This document shows positions 35,355-46,711 of a stretch of 64,000 nucleotides of DNA, one piece after another. The notes below the pieces were generated by a model. It was not told the DNA's origin, searched no databases, and saw only the letters and a list, made by a program, of their open reading frames with translations. Position numbers and translations under genes: made by a program. Within the stretch, counting starts at the first letter, position 1, and every line of letters starts with the position of its first letter. Source of the DNA: Pholiota molesta (lineage: Eukaryota > Basidiomycota > Agaricomycetes > Agaricales > Strophariaceae); NCBI GenBank assembly GCA_014925825.1, contig JACGCK010000092.1, forward strand, positions 119,327-183,326. The letters are read 5' to 3'.

Positions 35355-38300
35355 ATGGACAACGACAAGCGACCATCTGTAGTACCGATTTGTGCACATT
35401 TAGCGGGTAAGCAAACTCTTCTAACAACGGCCCATTATTCATACCGACCATATTACTAGGTATTGATGTCGTGGGCAATCTTGAGAAGAGCTCGAGTAAA
35501 CGACCAGACCACTTTGCGGTTGTCTATGTAGATGACAAGGAAGTAGCGAAGTCGGTGAAGAAGCCCGCGGTTCCTGCGCCTCGATGGGAATGGCAAGAGG
35601 GCCGTCAGTTGTGAGTGTGCATTGTGGTTGATTTGTATATCAGAGCCATCTTCAACTACTGATATGTTATCATTAGCTGGTTCCAACCCTCGTCGATAAT
35701 CAAGATCATGATCTACCGCGAAGGCAGAACCCGAATTATCAAGCATTTAGTCGGAGAGCACACTGCGAAGGTCACTGAGTTACTAGAAACTGGTCAGTGC
35801 ATTTGTTTCCACCTGAAATCCTTGTCCGTTCAACTCGTTTACGCTTACCATGTAGATGCAACTATTGATTTTCAAGCTAAGGATAAATCCAGCACTGCAG
35901 CGGTCGCACCTCAGATAAAGATCAACTTATCTCTTGTTTCCGGGCCTGATTCAGAAGACAATTTTAACAACCTCATGAAAACGGTTGACGCCAATGTTTT
36001 TCGCCTCGACAATACCGGGGTGCCTTCTAGTATTTTAGCCCTCGGTAGGGTATTGCAATTGACCAAAAACATCATGGATATTGTTGGTGATGTATGTTTT
36101 TCATACCTCCTTTCTTATTCCTCGTTGTAATGACTGCTAACGTTCAATGGTCAGGCCCATCCTATTTTGAAGGCTTCCTGGTCCATTATGTACTCTGCGT
36201 ACGCAGTGAGTGATTCAGTTCAACGCTATAAATACGAATATGATATATCACCCAATTAGGCTGTTCAACAAGTAGAGCTCTTGGACGATAGCATTCGAGA
36301 GTTGGCCGAGAGCTTGCGGGAAATGCTAGGTATTGCCAAGGAGTATCCGGACCTGCTCGTTATCAAAGGCACGACCAATGTGATCGAGGAGACCGGCCGG
36401 GCATCGCTGAAGGCCGCATCACTCATTCACGAGTATACAAAATTACCGCTCATAGGTAAGTTAGATTCCAATGCCCTCATTTATTGAATCATAAACTAAT
36501 TCCTCAGTTAGGTCGAACTTTGAAGACTCAGTTATTGGAAGATATGAAATCTTCTATTGCACAATGTCATATATCTTTCGAAAATTTGCGAAAACAATTT
36601 ATTACCAGAGGAATTATCAACATGAATCATCATGGGACCAGAATAGAAGCCGCCATAGAAGAGATCGGTATGTGTCCTAGCCACAATTACTATTTCTCGC
36701 AGACTAGTCACGAAGATTGTAGACATCAAGATTCAACGCACTTTGGAGACAATTAAGGATGACCAGCTAGGTAGGTATTCACGAGTTTCGATTGTATTTG
36801 ATAACTTTGAGTAACCGTTTGCATAATGCAGCCGAGAAATTTTATCGATGGCTTTCCGCACCTGACAGTTCCAAGAACTACAACGAAGCGCGCGAGAAGC
36901 AGCAGAGAAATACTTCTTCATGGTTTCTAGATGGGATGCGGTTCCGTGAATTACAGGAAACGCCCGGTGACTTGCTCTGGATCAAAGGAACTGGTGAGCT
37001 CCGTAATATAGTTTGTGAATTCTCTGTTATTAAATGATAATACGATAACACAGCGGGGTGTGGAAAAACTATCTTATGGTAAGTTTTGAATCTCTGTATG
37101 TTAATCAAATAGAAACCGACACGTATGCACCATCTTAGCTCCTCCATCATTGAAAAGATTATCGAACTTCACAAGAAGAATGCATCTGTTGCGCTTGCAT
37201 ATTTCTTTTTCGATGGGAGGGATTCGCAGAAAGAGTTACAATTACATGATAAGCTCCTCCGATCCCTCATTTTGCAACTCTCTCGCCAATGCGATGGTAT
37301 ACCTGCTGCCTTGGTGGAGCTGTATGGTCATGGCGAGCAGCAACCTTCTAGCAGATCTCTCCAGGACACGCTTCACCGTATCATCGATGGACTGCCTTTG
37401 ACATACGTTATCATCGATTCCCTTGATGAATGTACCGAACGCGAGAAGACGTTACAATGGATCGAACAGATAATCTCACGTAAAATAGGCAATCTACACA
37501 TGGTAGTCGCGAGTCGACCGGAACGTGACATTACCGACATTCTCCAACCACTGGACCCAGACTGTGTGGACTTGGCAACAGAAATAACTCCCGATATTAC
37601 GATTTATCTCGAGCAGCAGCTTTCTCTGGTGAAGAAATGGAATGAAGGAATGCGAGAAATCATAAAATCGACACTGACGACGCGCGCTAACGGAATGTAT
37701 GTCTTGTTCTACCATTTCAAATGTTGTGAGATTGTCCCTTGAACATATAATTAGGTTTCGCTGGGTTGCCTTACAGCTTACGGAGTTGAAAAAATGTTCA
37801 AACGAAGATTCAGTAAAGAAGCAGCTGGGCAATCTACCCAAGGGGTTGAATGAAGCATACGACCAAATCTTGTTGAAGTTCAGCGCACAGGCCGATCGCA
37901 ACGATACTAAGACATTCCTAATGTGGCTGTCGTTCTCTACTCGTCCAATGGCACTTGCCGAGATTGCTGAAGCTATCGTCGTGGACCTTGACACGGAAAA
38001 CGGACCACAATATGTACGATCGCGTCGGTATTGGGATAAGCGGGATGTTCTGGAGAAATGTTCAGGTCTCATCTCTGAATCTGAAGGTATGATTTATGTT
38101 GCGTTCAACACTTCTTTGCTGAAAGTATGTTAGGAGAGATTAAATTAGCCCACTTTTCCATCAAAGAGTATCTTGTTTCCGACCACCTCCGTACAAGCGA
38201 TGTGATGGCCTTGTCGAGTTTTCATTTGACCGACGAACTCTCTCACTCCTTGATCTCTCAGACCTGCTTGGCCTACATTCTGCAATTCGATGCATTTGAC

Positions 38301-40883
38301 TCGCTATACTGGTTTTGGGATGCAATCTACCCATCCTCTACCCCGGTTCCTAATTTGGAATCGACGCAGCCTGTTAACGCCTGCAATTCAGAATTGATTA
38401 GGACTAGACATCTTGATTACTCTGAATCATTGCCGCTAGATTGGGATGCAATCATGTCCGATTTCCCCCTTACATTGTATGCCGCAAATCACTGGATATT
38501 CCATGCACGATCTGGTGACATTGACAACTCCGACCCATCCCTTACATTGACACTGGCTCAGAGCTTATTCGCACCTGGGCATGCATTTTTCAATTGGAGA
38601 CAAATTTCGGAATTTCGGCAGGGTGATACTCGAAGTACGATAGAACAACGTGCTAGCAGCACAGAACCTCTGTACCATGCTGCACTGGCTGGCCTGCAAC
38701 GAGTATCACAACACCTCCTAGAGAAGGGGCTATCAGATGAGAATGGACTAGGCGATGCACTCTATGCAGCATCATCCGAAGGTCATGAAGGAGTTGTGAA
38801 GCTGCTGCTTGCAAAGGGAGCGGTAATATACATCGACTATGCACTCGCAGCGGCGTCAAGGGCAGGATATGAGGGGATCGCGAGGCTGCTGCTTGAGAAG
38901 GGGGCAGATGTGAATGGGCTGGAGGATTTCCACAGGGACGCACTCTACGAAGCAACATATAATGGTCATACGGCAGTTGTAAAGTTGCTGCTACAGGAGG
39001 GAGCAGTAAGACACATCAACAATGCACTTCGGGTAGCGTCACAGAAAGGACACGAGACATGTGTGAAGTTGCTACTAGAGAAAGGAGCAGACGTAAATGG
39101 GCAGGAGGAAGCTTGCAAAGACCATAATGGTGCACTCCAGGAGGCGTCAGAGCGAGGATTCGAGACCATTGTGAAGCTGCTGCTCGAGAAGGGTGCTGAT
39201 GTGAACATGCAAGCGGGATTCTACTATGGCAGTGGACTCTACAAAGCATCGCTCAATGGTCATGCTGCAGTGGTGAAGCTGTTGCTCGAGAACGGGGCAG
39301 ATATAGAAGGACGACAAGGAGACAATGGCAGCCCGCTCTATGTGGCATCATATTCTGGTCATATCGCAGTTGTGAAGCTGCTGCTAGAGAAGGGGGCAAT
39401 TGTGAATGCGCCGGGAGGATATTATGGCACTGCACTCCAGGCAGCATCGAACAAATCACATATATCAATTGTGAAGCTGTTGCTGGACTCGGAGAATGCG
39501 GCAATAGTGACTATACATGGCAATGGCAATGACAACGTACTCTATACGGGTCAAGACTCCGAGGCAATTGTAATGCCGATGAGGGAGAATAGGGCGGATA
39601 ATGCACATGGAGAAGGCGAAGAAAATGTACTCTACGCAGCATCATTCACAGGGGATGAGGCAACCGTGAAGCTACTGCTCGAAAACATGGCAAATGTAAA
39701 TGCACAGAAAGACATCGACAACGCCCTCTACGCGGCATCGCACGGAGGTCACAATGCAATCGTGATGCTGCTTCTTGAGAATGGGGCAGATCCGAATCTG
39801 CAGAGAGGAGACAATGGCAACGCACTCTACACAGCATCATATGAAGGACACTATGCAACTGTGGCATTGCTACTGGAGAAGGGAGCAGATGTAAATGCGC
39901 AAGGTGGACCCTGCGGTAATGCCCTCCAAGCGGCGTCATATCGAGGATACTACGACGTGATGCAGATATTACTGAAGAAAGGGGCAAATGTGAATCTGCA
40001 GGGCGGACTCTATGGCAATGCACTCAATGCAGCATCGTCTCAAGGTCACGAGGCGGCCATAAGACTGTTGCTGGAGAACAGGGCAGACGTCGACACACGT
40101 GGAGAAGGCGACGATAATGCACTGTATGCGGCATCCTCTAAAGGCGATGAGGCAACTGTGCAGCTGCTGCTTGAGAACGGGGCAAGTGTGAATGCACAAA
40201 GAGGAGACGACGGCAATGCACTCTACGCGGCATCATATGGAGGACACAATGCAATCGGGAAGCTGCTGCTTGGAAACGGAGCAAATGTGAACGCACAAGG
40301 AGGACTCTACGGTAGTGCCCTCCAGGCCGCGTCATATCGAGGGTGCTTTGACGTGATGTGGATCCTACTGGAGAAGGGAGCAAATGTTGATGTGGAAGGG
40401 GGGCGCTTTGGCAATGCACTTCAGGCGGCATCATATAAAGGTTACGTGGAAGGAGTGATGCTGCTGCTGGAACACGGGGCAAATGTGAATGTGCAAGGAG
40501 GAGAATGCAGCAACGCTCTCTGGGCAGCGTCATACCAAGGTCATGAGGCAATTGTGAAGCTGTTACTGGAGAAGAAGGCGGATGTGGATGTACAGTTAGG
40601 AGTCGATGGCAACGCACTCTATGCGGCATCAGATGGAGGACATGAGGAAATCGTGAAATTGTTGCTGGATAAGGGAGCAGGTATAAATGCACGTGGTGGA
40701 TTCTACGGAAATGCGCTCCAGGCAGCATCATATCGAGGATCCGAGGCGATTGTGGGGCTGCTGCTAGACAATGGGGCAGATGCAAATGCACAGGGAGGAC
40801 GGTATGGTACTGCACTCCAGGCGGCGTCGGTTGCAGGACGCGAGGGAATCATGAAGTTGTTGCTCGAGAAAAGGGGCGAGTAA
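35355..40883 (+). CDS. NLR-like protein: C2-like, NACHT NTPase, ankyrin repeats
   Basis: Thirteen exons (35355-35406, 35460-35610, 35677-35792, 35856-36091, 36155-36205, 36260-36455, 36509-36667, 36723-36770, 36832-36993, 37054-37078, 37139-37696, 37755-38086, 38134-40883) give 1611 residues in phase. Residues about 1-100 look like a C2-type beta domain common at the N-terminus of such basidiomycete proteins. A helical region to about 330 follows. The NACHT module has Walker A GTAGCGKT (389-396) and Walker B VIIDSLDE (489-496), with the usual winged-helix and LAHFSIKEYL downstream. About 23 ankyrin units fill residues 875-1611. These STAND proteins are switch-like sensors; in other fungi relatives act in non-self recognition and cell death. 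The Walker A loop is split over three exons. Confidence 0.92.
38670..40880 (+). repeat. ankyrin repeat array, about 23 units, with higher-order duplication
   Basis: Units of about 33 codons follow the pattern ALYAAS..GHE.IVKLLLE.GADVNAQ. Unit 10 (about 39520-39600) is badly degenerate. A stretch starting with ggagaaggcg at 39609 recurs at 40101, an offset of 492 bp (about five units), and the following unit types (GDEATV, GHNAI, YDVM) recur in the same order. Confidence 0.85.
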
Positions 40884-42079
40884 ATGCTGCATAGGTATTA
40901 GGTCTTTGTTTGGAACAGTTACAGACACGAGTATAGCTTCTTGAATTTGACAGTGCGCATTCAGTAGAATATATATGGACGATGAACGAGTGCCGGCTCC
41001 CGAAGTGTAGTAATCCATAAGTGTCCCGACTGATGTTGAGGTCGGTAGGATTTAGAGGTTTGAGCAAGCTCGAGAGACGTTTCGCTTGGGAACTAAGGAG
41101 ATTCTATTGGGATGAATTCGAGGAAGACGGATGCGGTAGGGCGACGAGGTCCACGAATTTTATGAAAATTGTATATCTTCTTGCGAATGTAGGTGGAGTT
41201 ATAGGCTTGTTCAGAGAATTTAGATCTAGTAATTTCCCCTTGTCAATCAGATCTAACGAAAAAAAATCAAAATATAACACTTACCACTAATGGTGGGGTG
41301 TGTAAAATCTCCTAGACTTCCAGCGGGCAAAATTGTAGTATCGCGGATGCGAACCACGAAAGAGGTTCTGGGCGCAGAACCTCCAGAGATAGGAGATTGA
41401 AGTGGTCTGAATGAAATCGAGCGAGGATACAAATCGATAGGCTTGAAAAGTTAGGATGACTGAGTGTATTGAATCCGCATTATCGTATTCAGAACTGTAT
41501 GGATCGACTTTGAGGACCAACACTAGTGAGGTTCAATGACTGCAAGGACGAAATTCAAGATGACACCTAGTCAGCCCATTGGTATCAGTTGGTGCACATG
41601 TAAAGCTTCAAGGATTCGACATACATAGGCTCCAAAATATAAAAATATGGAAATTGGAACAATTATCTCTGGAGTCGTGGCGCTAAGGAAGAACAAAAAT
41701 AACACAAGAAAGGCGAAAGGTGCATTGAGGAAGACGACCAATAGAGTGCCAAAAATGAGTGCTGTTGCTGTGAAGGTGGGTCGTCCTGCAGGTCGTGAAC
41801 AACCTCTCCATATATCTCCGGGTCGTCGAATCCTCAAACTTCGCGACGAAGTACGGGCCAAATAAACATCTGCGGCCAACTCGGAATGAGCTTCTTGGGT
41901 AATCATATGCACATAATTATAATCGCACTAACCAGCAACTCACACAGGAAGCGTAAGCCCCAGTACACATCGCAAATCAATGTTCAGCAGGAAATGGGTT
42001 AACTTGGCTTTGGTTCTTTTTTCGCACTATTGAGGCCAGGGATGGGGAAGCCTGCAACGATATAGTGGTGTATGGACTC
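40884..42079. other. intergenic stretch with one hydrophobic frame
   Basis: After the NLR-like gene only short frames are seen. The most coding-like is minus 41912-41571, which encodes two or three hydrophobic segments (FGTLLVVFLNAPFAFLVLFL and PISIFLYFGAYVCRI). It could be a membrane-protein fragment, but no family is recognised. Confidence 0.35.
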
Positions 42080-42815
42080 AATATTTCCGTCTGGGAGTTG
42101 TGTATATACTGCAAATGATGACGAGAGTTAGAGAATATACAAAAAGAAAGCAAATGTTAGACATACGTCTCGTTTCCTGGCACTGTACACCCTGCGCAGA
42201 TGCTTTCAAAAGTTTGCAGTTGGTTCGTCTTCCTACATTCGCGTACCCATTGTGCACCCAGCACAATTTTTCCCCATAGATTTTGGCCGGCCGGACGGTT
42301 TGAGAATCAACTATTGGCAGATATGTCGTATTAGTGAATTTGTTTCACGACCACGACATTGATCCTCATGGATTTTGAAGATTAGAAACAATATTCACCA
42401 AGAATGTATGGTACCCCGCTATCACCTGGTGAGACCGTAGCACCATGTTACTGTAAAAAAAGCGCCTGTCAACAATGTCGATAACCCAGGTAGCCACACA
42501 GGATGAAACAAGATAGATTTACATTCAGCATTCCTACTCCATTCAGCCTTGCAATCCTAGATGATCGCAGAAGTTCTCCGAGTTGCTTACAACGTTGAGT
42601 TGCGAGATGGTGGCTTTGTCTTCACGTTTTTCTCGATGTAGATAGCCAGTCTAAGTGGGTTCCCAGCATAGGGTCAAGGAAGAGCTCTTTGTTGGCATTG
42701 GGATCGGTCTCTGTCGGCGTCGAAGACAGGAGGAGCTGGCATCAACGAGGCTGCCAGATGTACATCACAGCGAGTAGACGAAGTTCAAGAACGGACTGGT
42801 GCCATACTTAGGTCT
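42080..42815 (-). pseudogene. decayed partial copy of the Rap1-like gene
   Basis: On the minus strand this region matches 23325-24060 of the Rap1-like gene along its length. It includes the start codon (ATGGCACCAGT), the stretch with gacgccgacagaga, the first three introns with their splice sites, the BRCT exons (VLGAQWVRE becomes VLGAQWVRE then CRKTNQ) and the start of exon 4, where similarity stops. Because introns are kept, it is a DNA-level duplication and not a retrocopy. A short deletion before KIVLGAQWVRE shifts the frame and the Myb modules are missing, so it cannot encode a working protein. It lies about 18.7 kb from the parent, in opposite orientation. Confidence 0.88.
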
Positions 42816-45800
42816 TGAGCTTGACAAAGAAACAATGACAAAGCACACGGCTGCCCGGCCCGTCTTTATTATCATCCCACTTTGATTTAAAACGCTTGCG
42901 ACCAGCTGCGACTACAAATATGTACTTACTTAGAGGGATGTTATCATAAAGGACCCGCTCCTGCGGGTGAAGGCTCGCTGCGCCATCCAAGAGGTAGACT
43001 CCGGCCGGCCCGGGTGTTCGGCGGGTGAAGCCGGGTGAAGCCGGCGTCCCAATGAGTGACAGGCATGGAATGCGACTCTCAAACCCCACACATACCCAAC
43101 ATCTGAAGCCCAAGCAAGTTCAAAAAGTCAAAAAGACACACTGGCAGATATGAAATACGAAAAAAAACTCAACGAATACATTCAGAAAAGCCTGGATATA
43201 AGACAAAGAGTGTACGGAGCAAAAGCCAAAATGACGAAACAATACACCAAAATTCCTAATTTTTTTGGCATATTCATGGATGAGACCTCTATCCCTAACT
43301 CCTGTGTAAGTTTGAGGGGTCTGGAGAATCAAACGAGTGAGATATAACGCTAACAACAAACCGGGGACCATTTTCGTAAACAGTATTTGTCCTTGTTTGC
43401 AGCCCGGTTCAGCCCTAAGAGAATGATTGCTCGCTTCGCTCGCAATAATATCTCTTGCCTAAATATTGAAGTCAAGCTTGGAACTCCCTTGGGATATCGC
43501 TGTCAAGCAACCAATATCCACGTGGGCTCGGCGTTGGTTGCTCAGAGCGCCTTTAAGCGCCCGTGTGCATGCACTGAATCCCGACCTCTATTAGTATATG
43601 GGACTTTGCATAAATATCGGCTTTCCCTCCGTTATTTCCGTTGCATGGCTGCTTTGTGCTGATTGTGCTGTTCCTATGGCATGCACAACCGCTACCCAGT
43701 TTATCGGGATCCGACTGTTTTGGCTAACAAGTTCCTGGTCGCTCTGGAAGTTGAGCTGTTGGTACTTGGTCAACCGGTCACGCGTCATGTGTCGAGTCCA
43801 AATATCAGCTGTTGAGGAGGTTCAAAAAATACATCCTTTTCAAATACATTGCGGCACGAAGAACTATTGGCACCTAGTAGATGCCACTATCTCTGCCAGT
43901 TTGAGTGAACCCTGGTCATAGGTTCAAATCCAAGTAGAGCATTACCAGTTCTTCTTTTATAAATGCGGCCGCAAGCCGCAGCACTCTGTAATGCATCACC
44001 TGGCTGTAAAGCATGGTCCCACCCGGTCGAAATTAGTAACATGAACAAACAACCCGATTTAGCAACATGTCGGTTGATGATGTTGGGTACTCGTTCGAAA
44101 GTCGCCCCCGAACAAACATGTGCAAAGCGTTCGTAGGGGGCGAGTTCAAAAGTTGCCCCCGAACAAATAAGTACAACGTGAACAGGCTGGGTACTCGTTC
44201 GAAAGTCGCCCCCAAACAAACATGTGCAAATCGTTCGTAGGGAGCGAGTTCAAATTTTGCCCCCCCGAAGAAACAAGTGAAAAAAAAAAATCACCTCTCT
44301 CCTTTTCTCCCTCCCCAAACCCGACATAAACTTAAAAAGAGGTGCAATTGAATTAATGGAAGTTATTGCCTATTACATCAGACCCACATACCAACAACAT
44401 ACAGTGGTCTTGGCCAAATCCCTTACATTTGATTATTGCTGCTGGCGCACAATTCTGCCCAAAATAAAACAACCAGGCATAATTTTTTTTTGAGTTCTTC
44501 ACTTCATATCATCTTATTTCCTTATCTCCTATGTCACTACCAGCAACATACAATAATATTCATAAATTTGAATCGTTTACTATCCTCGGCAAATGTACTT
44601 CTTTGTAAACACCACTTAATCCTAAGTTCTAAGTTCTAACATCAACCTAAGTAATAAGGTAAAGCTCATTTAATTATGATACTAATAAGTACTTAATGTT
44701 TACAATGTTCGGCCAAAAAATCTGTACATGTTCCTACTTGACGCCATAGCCAAACAGCATACTACAGCCAGGTGCTGAGGCGACGCAGTCGACCCTTTAT
44801 CGTTAAACAATAACTGAAAAACGACATCATAGCCCTCCGATGATTCGCACAATGAATACTCCAAGCGCAGCACCGCAGCAGCCTCACCTCGTCCAAACCA
44901 AGTAAACGCCACCCCTATATAATAAGTAAGTGTGCACAATGCAGATCGAACTCGGTGCCCCGGTGAGCTTTTTGATCGTATAGACTGTGCGCAGTACTCG
45001 GGCATTAATATCCATGAAGGGCGGATACACTGGCAGCTATGGGCTACCACCGGGTAACATGCACGTTGTCCTTACAAAGAATCTTTTCGCGCGTTTTACG
45101 CTGACTGAAGAATATGGGAATGGCGAAGGCTAATAATGAATTTTTGAAGGTCGAACGCCCGGCCCAGGAGCGATGGTGTATAAAAATATGCACGGCAGCT
45201 CTAATGATAGCTTTCTGAAGGAATGTGTAAACCTGAAGCGGTTCAGCGGAATAATCAAAGGTACATAGATACTGGACAGCTGATAGAGTTTGTACACACA
45301 TCCTGTATTCTTTGTGAACAGCTGAACTTTGTGTGCGGTATGATTGAACTACCATGGCCAATTGTATCCTAATACGACTTGTATACCAAGTATACCATCT
45401 CTCTTATTCGTATCAGGCTAAATTGTTCAACAATAGCGCGGGTAATGAGCGGTTGATGCCATTTCAGGTGGGCTTCACGCCTCTTCACGCTCGGTGTAGA
45501 TACATGGTTAGCTACCCGCTTAAAGTAATCCTACATATTCGAAGTTTCTGTCGTTCTCTGGACGGGGAGACTCCGGAGAAGTTAGTAATGTGCGATCTCT
45601 AATTATAGGGAATGACAAAAAGAGTGTGAATGTTATTTCTTAATTATAGTGTGGTTGTGCTAAAACTGACTGACGCTGCGCTGAGCGTGGAGGGTGCTGA
45701 GGATTCTGGCTTCCGAGTCGCGTGGGGAGATTTTCGCTTCTTTTGCTTTGGGATGAGAAGATTCCGAGTACGGTCTTCCGAATCCCGATGCAGATTGAAT

Positions 45801-46711
45801 GAGAGTTGGGCTTGATGGATCCATATTCGATATTCTGTTCCATTCAATGGCCAGCTCAAACTATTACACTGATGCCAAATTTCCACCGGGCGCGTGTGCG
45901 TTGTAATCCAACGCCCGAGCGGAACGTTGAATTAGCATGTCAGATCACAATTGTAGAGGCCCTTTATTACCTACAACCTTTAAGGCTGTAGAGAATTCAA
46001 TGTATGGCTTGATCCATCTCTTGAAACTGATGCAGCACTCAACATTTGACTGATGAACAGGTGAAATTTAGTTCGATATCACCCAAAAGGCGCTTCACCA
46101 GCGGTTACCAAAGATCGTCGAGGCAATGGGAACCGAGGAGTCGAGTTGGGAAGGACTAGTCCATTGGATAACTAAAAAACCGACGATCGCGTGCCTCCCA
46201 ACGCATCTCAAAACGTGTATGGACTCTGAAGTATTTAGTCGCCATTTAATGTCATTTGATCCAGGCACATTGAAAAGTTAGAACATCAAATCGAAGGGTT
46301 TGCGGAAGCGCTAAGAGAACGAGCAACAGTTGGGATACCAATACACTATTGACTGAAAGAAGGAGTAGAGAAAAAGACGGGTGATCAGTGTAAGTAGAGC
46401 GCGAGTCGCGATGGAGGTTGCTATAGGTGGGTGGCATGCCCCGGGTATTTTTAGCTGTGTTGTGCTGAAAATAACAGAGCCGGTGCACTGCCACTGGCTG
46501 CTGCGGACAGCCGCAGAGGACCAATGGGAGAGGAATGGAGGAGCTGGAAATAAGAAGATGGTGTGATGGCCGAGTACGATCTGAACTGCGCAGCTGCTTT
46601 CTTTCTTTCTTACACACTTGTTCTGACGAGTGGCAGAGCCACGACGACTCCACTCCTTTCTCTCCCTTATTTCTACTCGACAGGTCGACTTCCTTTCTCT
46701 CCCCTTCCACC
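42816..46711. other. gene-poor stretch with tandem repeats
   Basis: No gene is recognised in nearly 3.9 kb. A gggtgaagccg unit is repeated at about 43014-43042. The tandem 104-bp repeat is listed separately. Minus frames at 45050-44700 and 45361-45044 are of moderate length, but no domain or splice pair supports them. The last 300 bases should contain the promoter of the aspartic protease gene. Confidence 0.4.
44085..44290. repeat. 104-bp tandem repeat, two copies, with internal half-repeats
   Basis: Copies start at about 44085 and 44189 with gggtactcgttcgaaagtcg and differ by a few bases. Within each copy two related halves (cgttcgaaagtcgcccccgaa and gagttcaaaagttgcccccgaa) suggest an older 50-bp unit that doubled. 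Long minus frames here simply follow the repeat. Confidence 0.75.

Noticed and set aside
38650..40820. Long minus-strand frames opposite the ankyrin repeats
   Set aside because: They are mirror frames of the repeat codons, with His/Leu/Pro-rich sequence; the plus strand is clearly coding.
43845..43930. Possible tRNA: a ggttcaaatcc B-box-like sequence at about 43919
   Set aside because: The expected A-box and a pairing acceptor stem are not found at the right distance on either strand.
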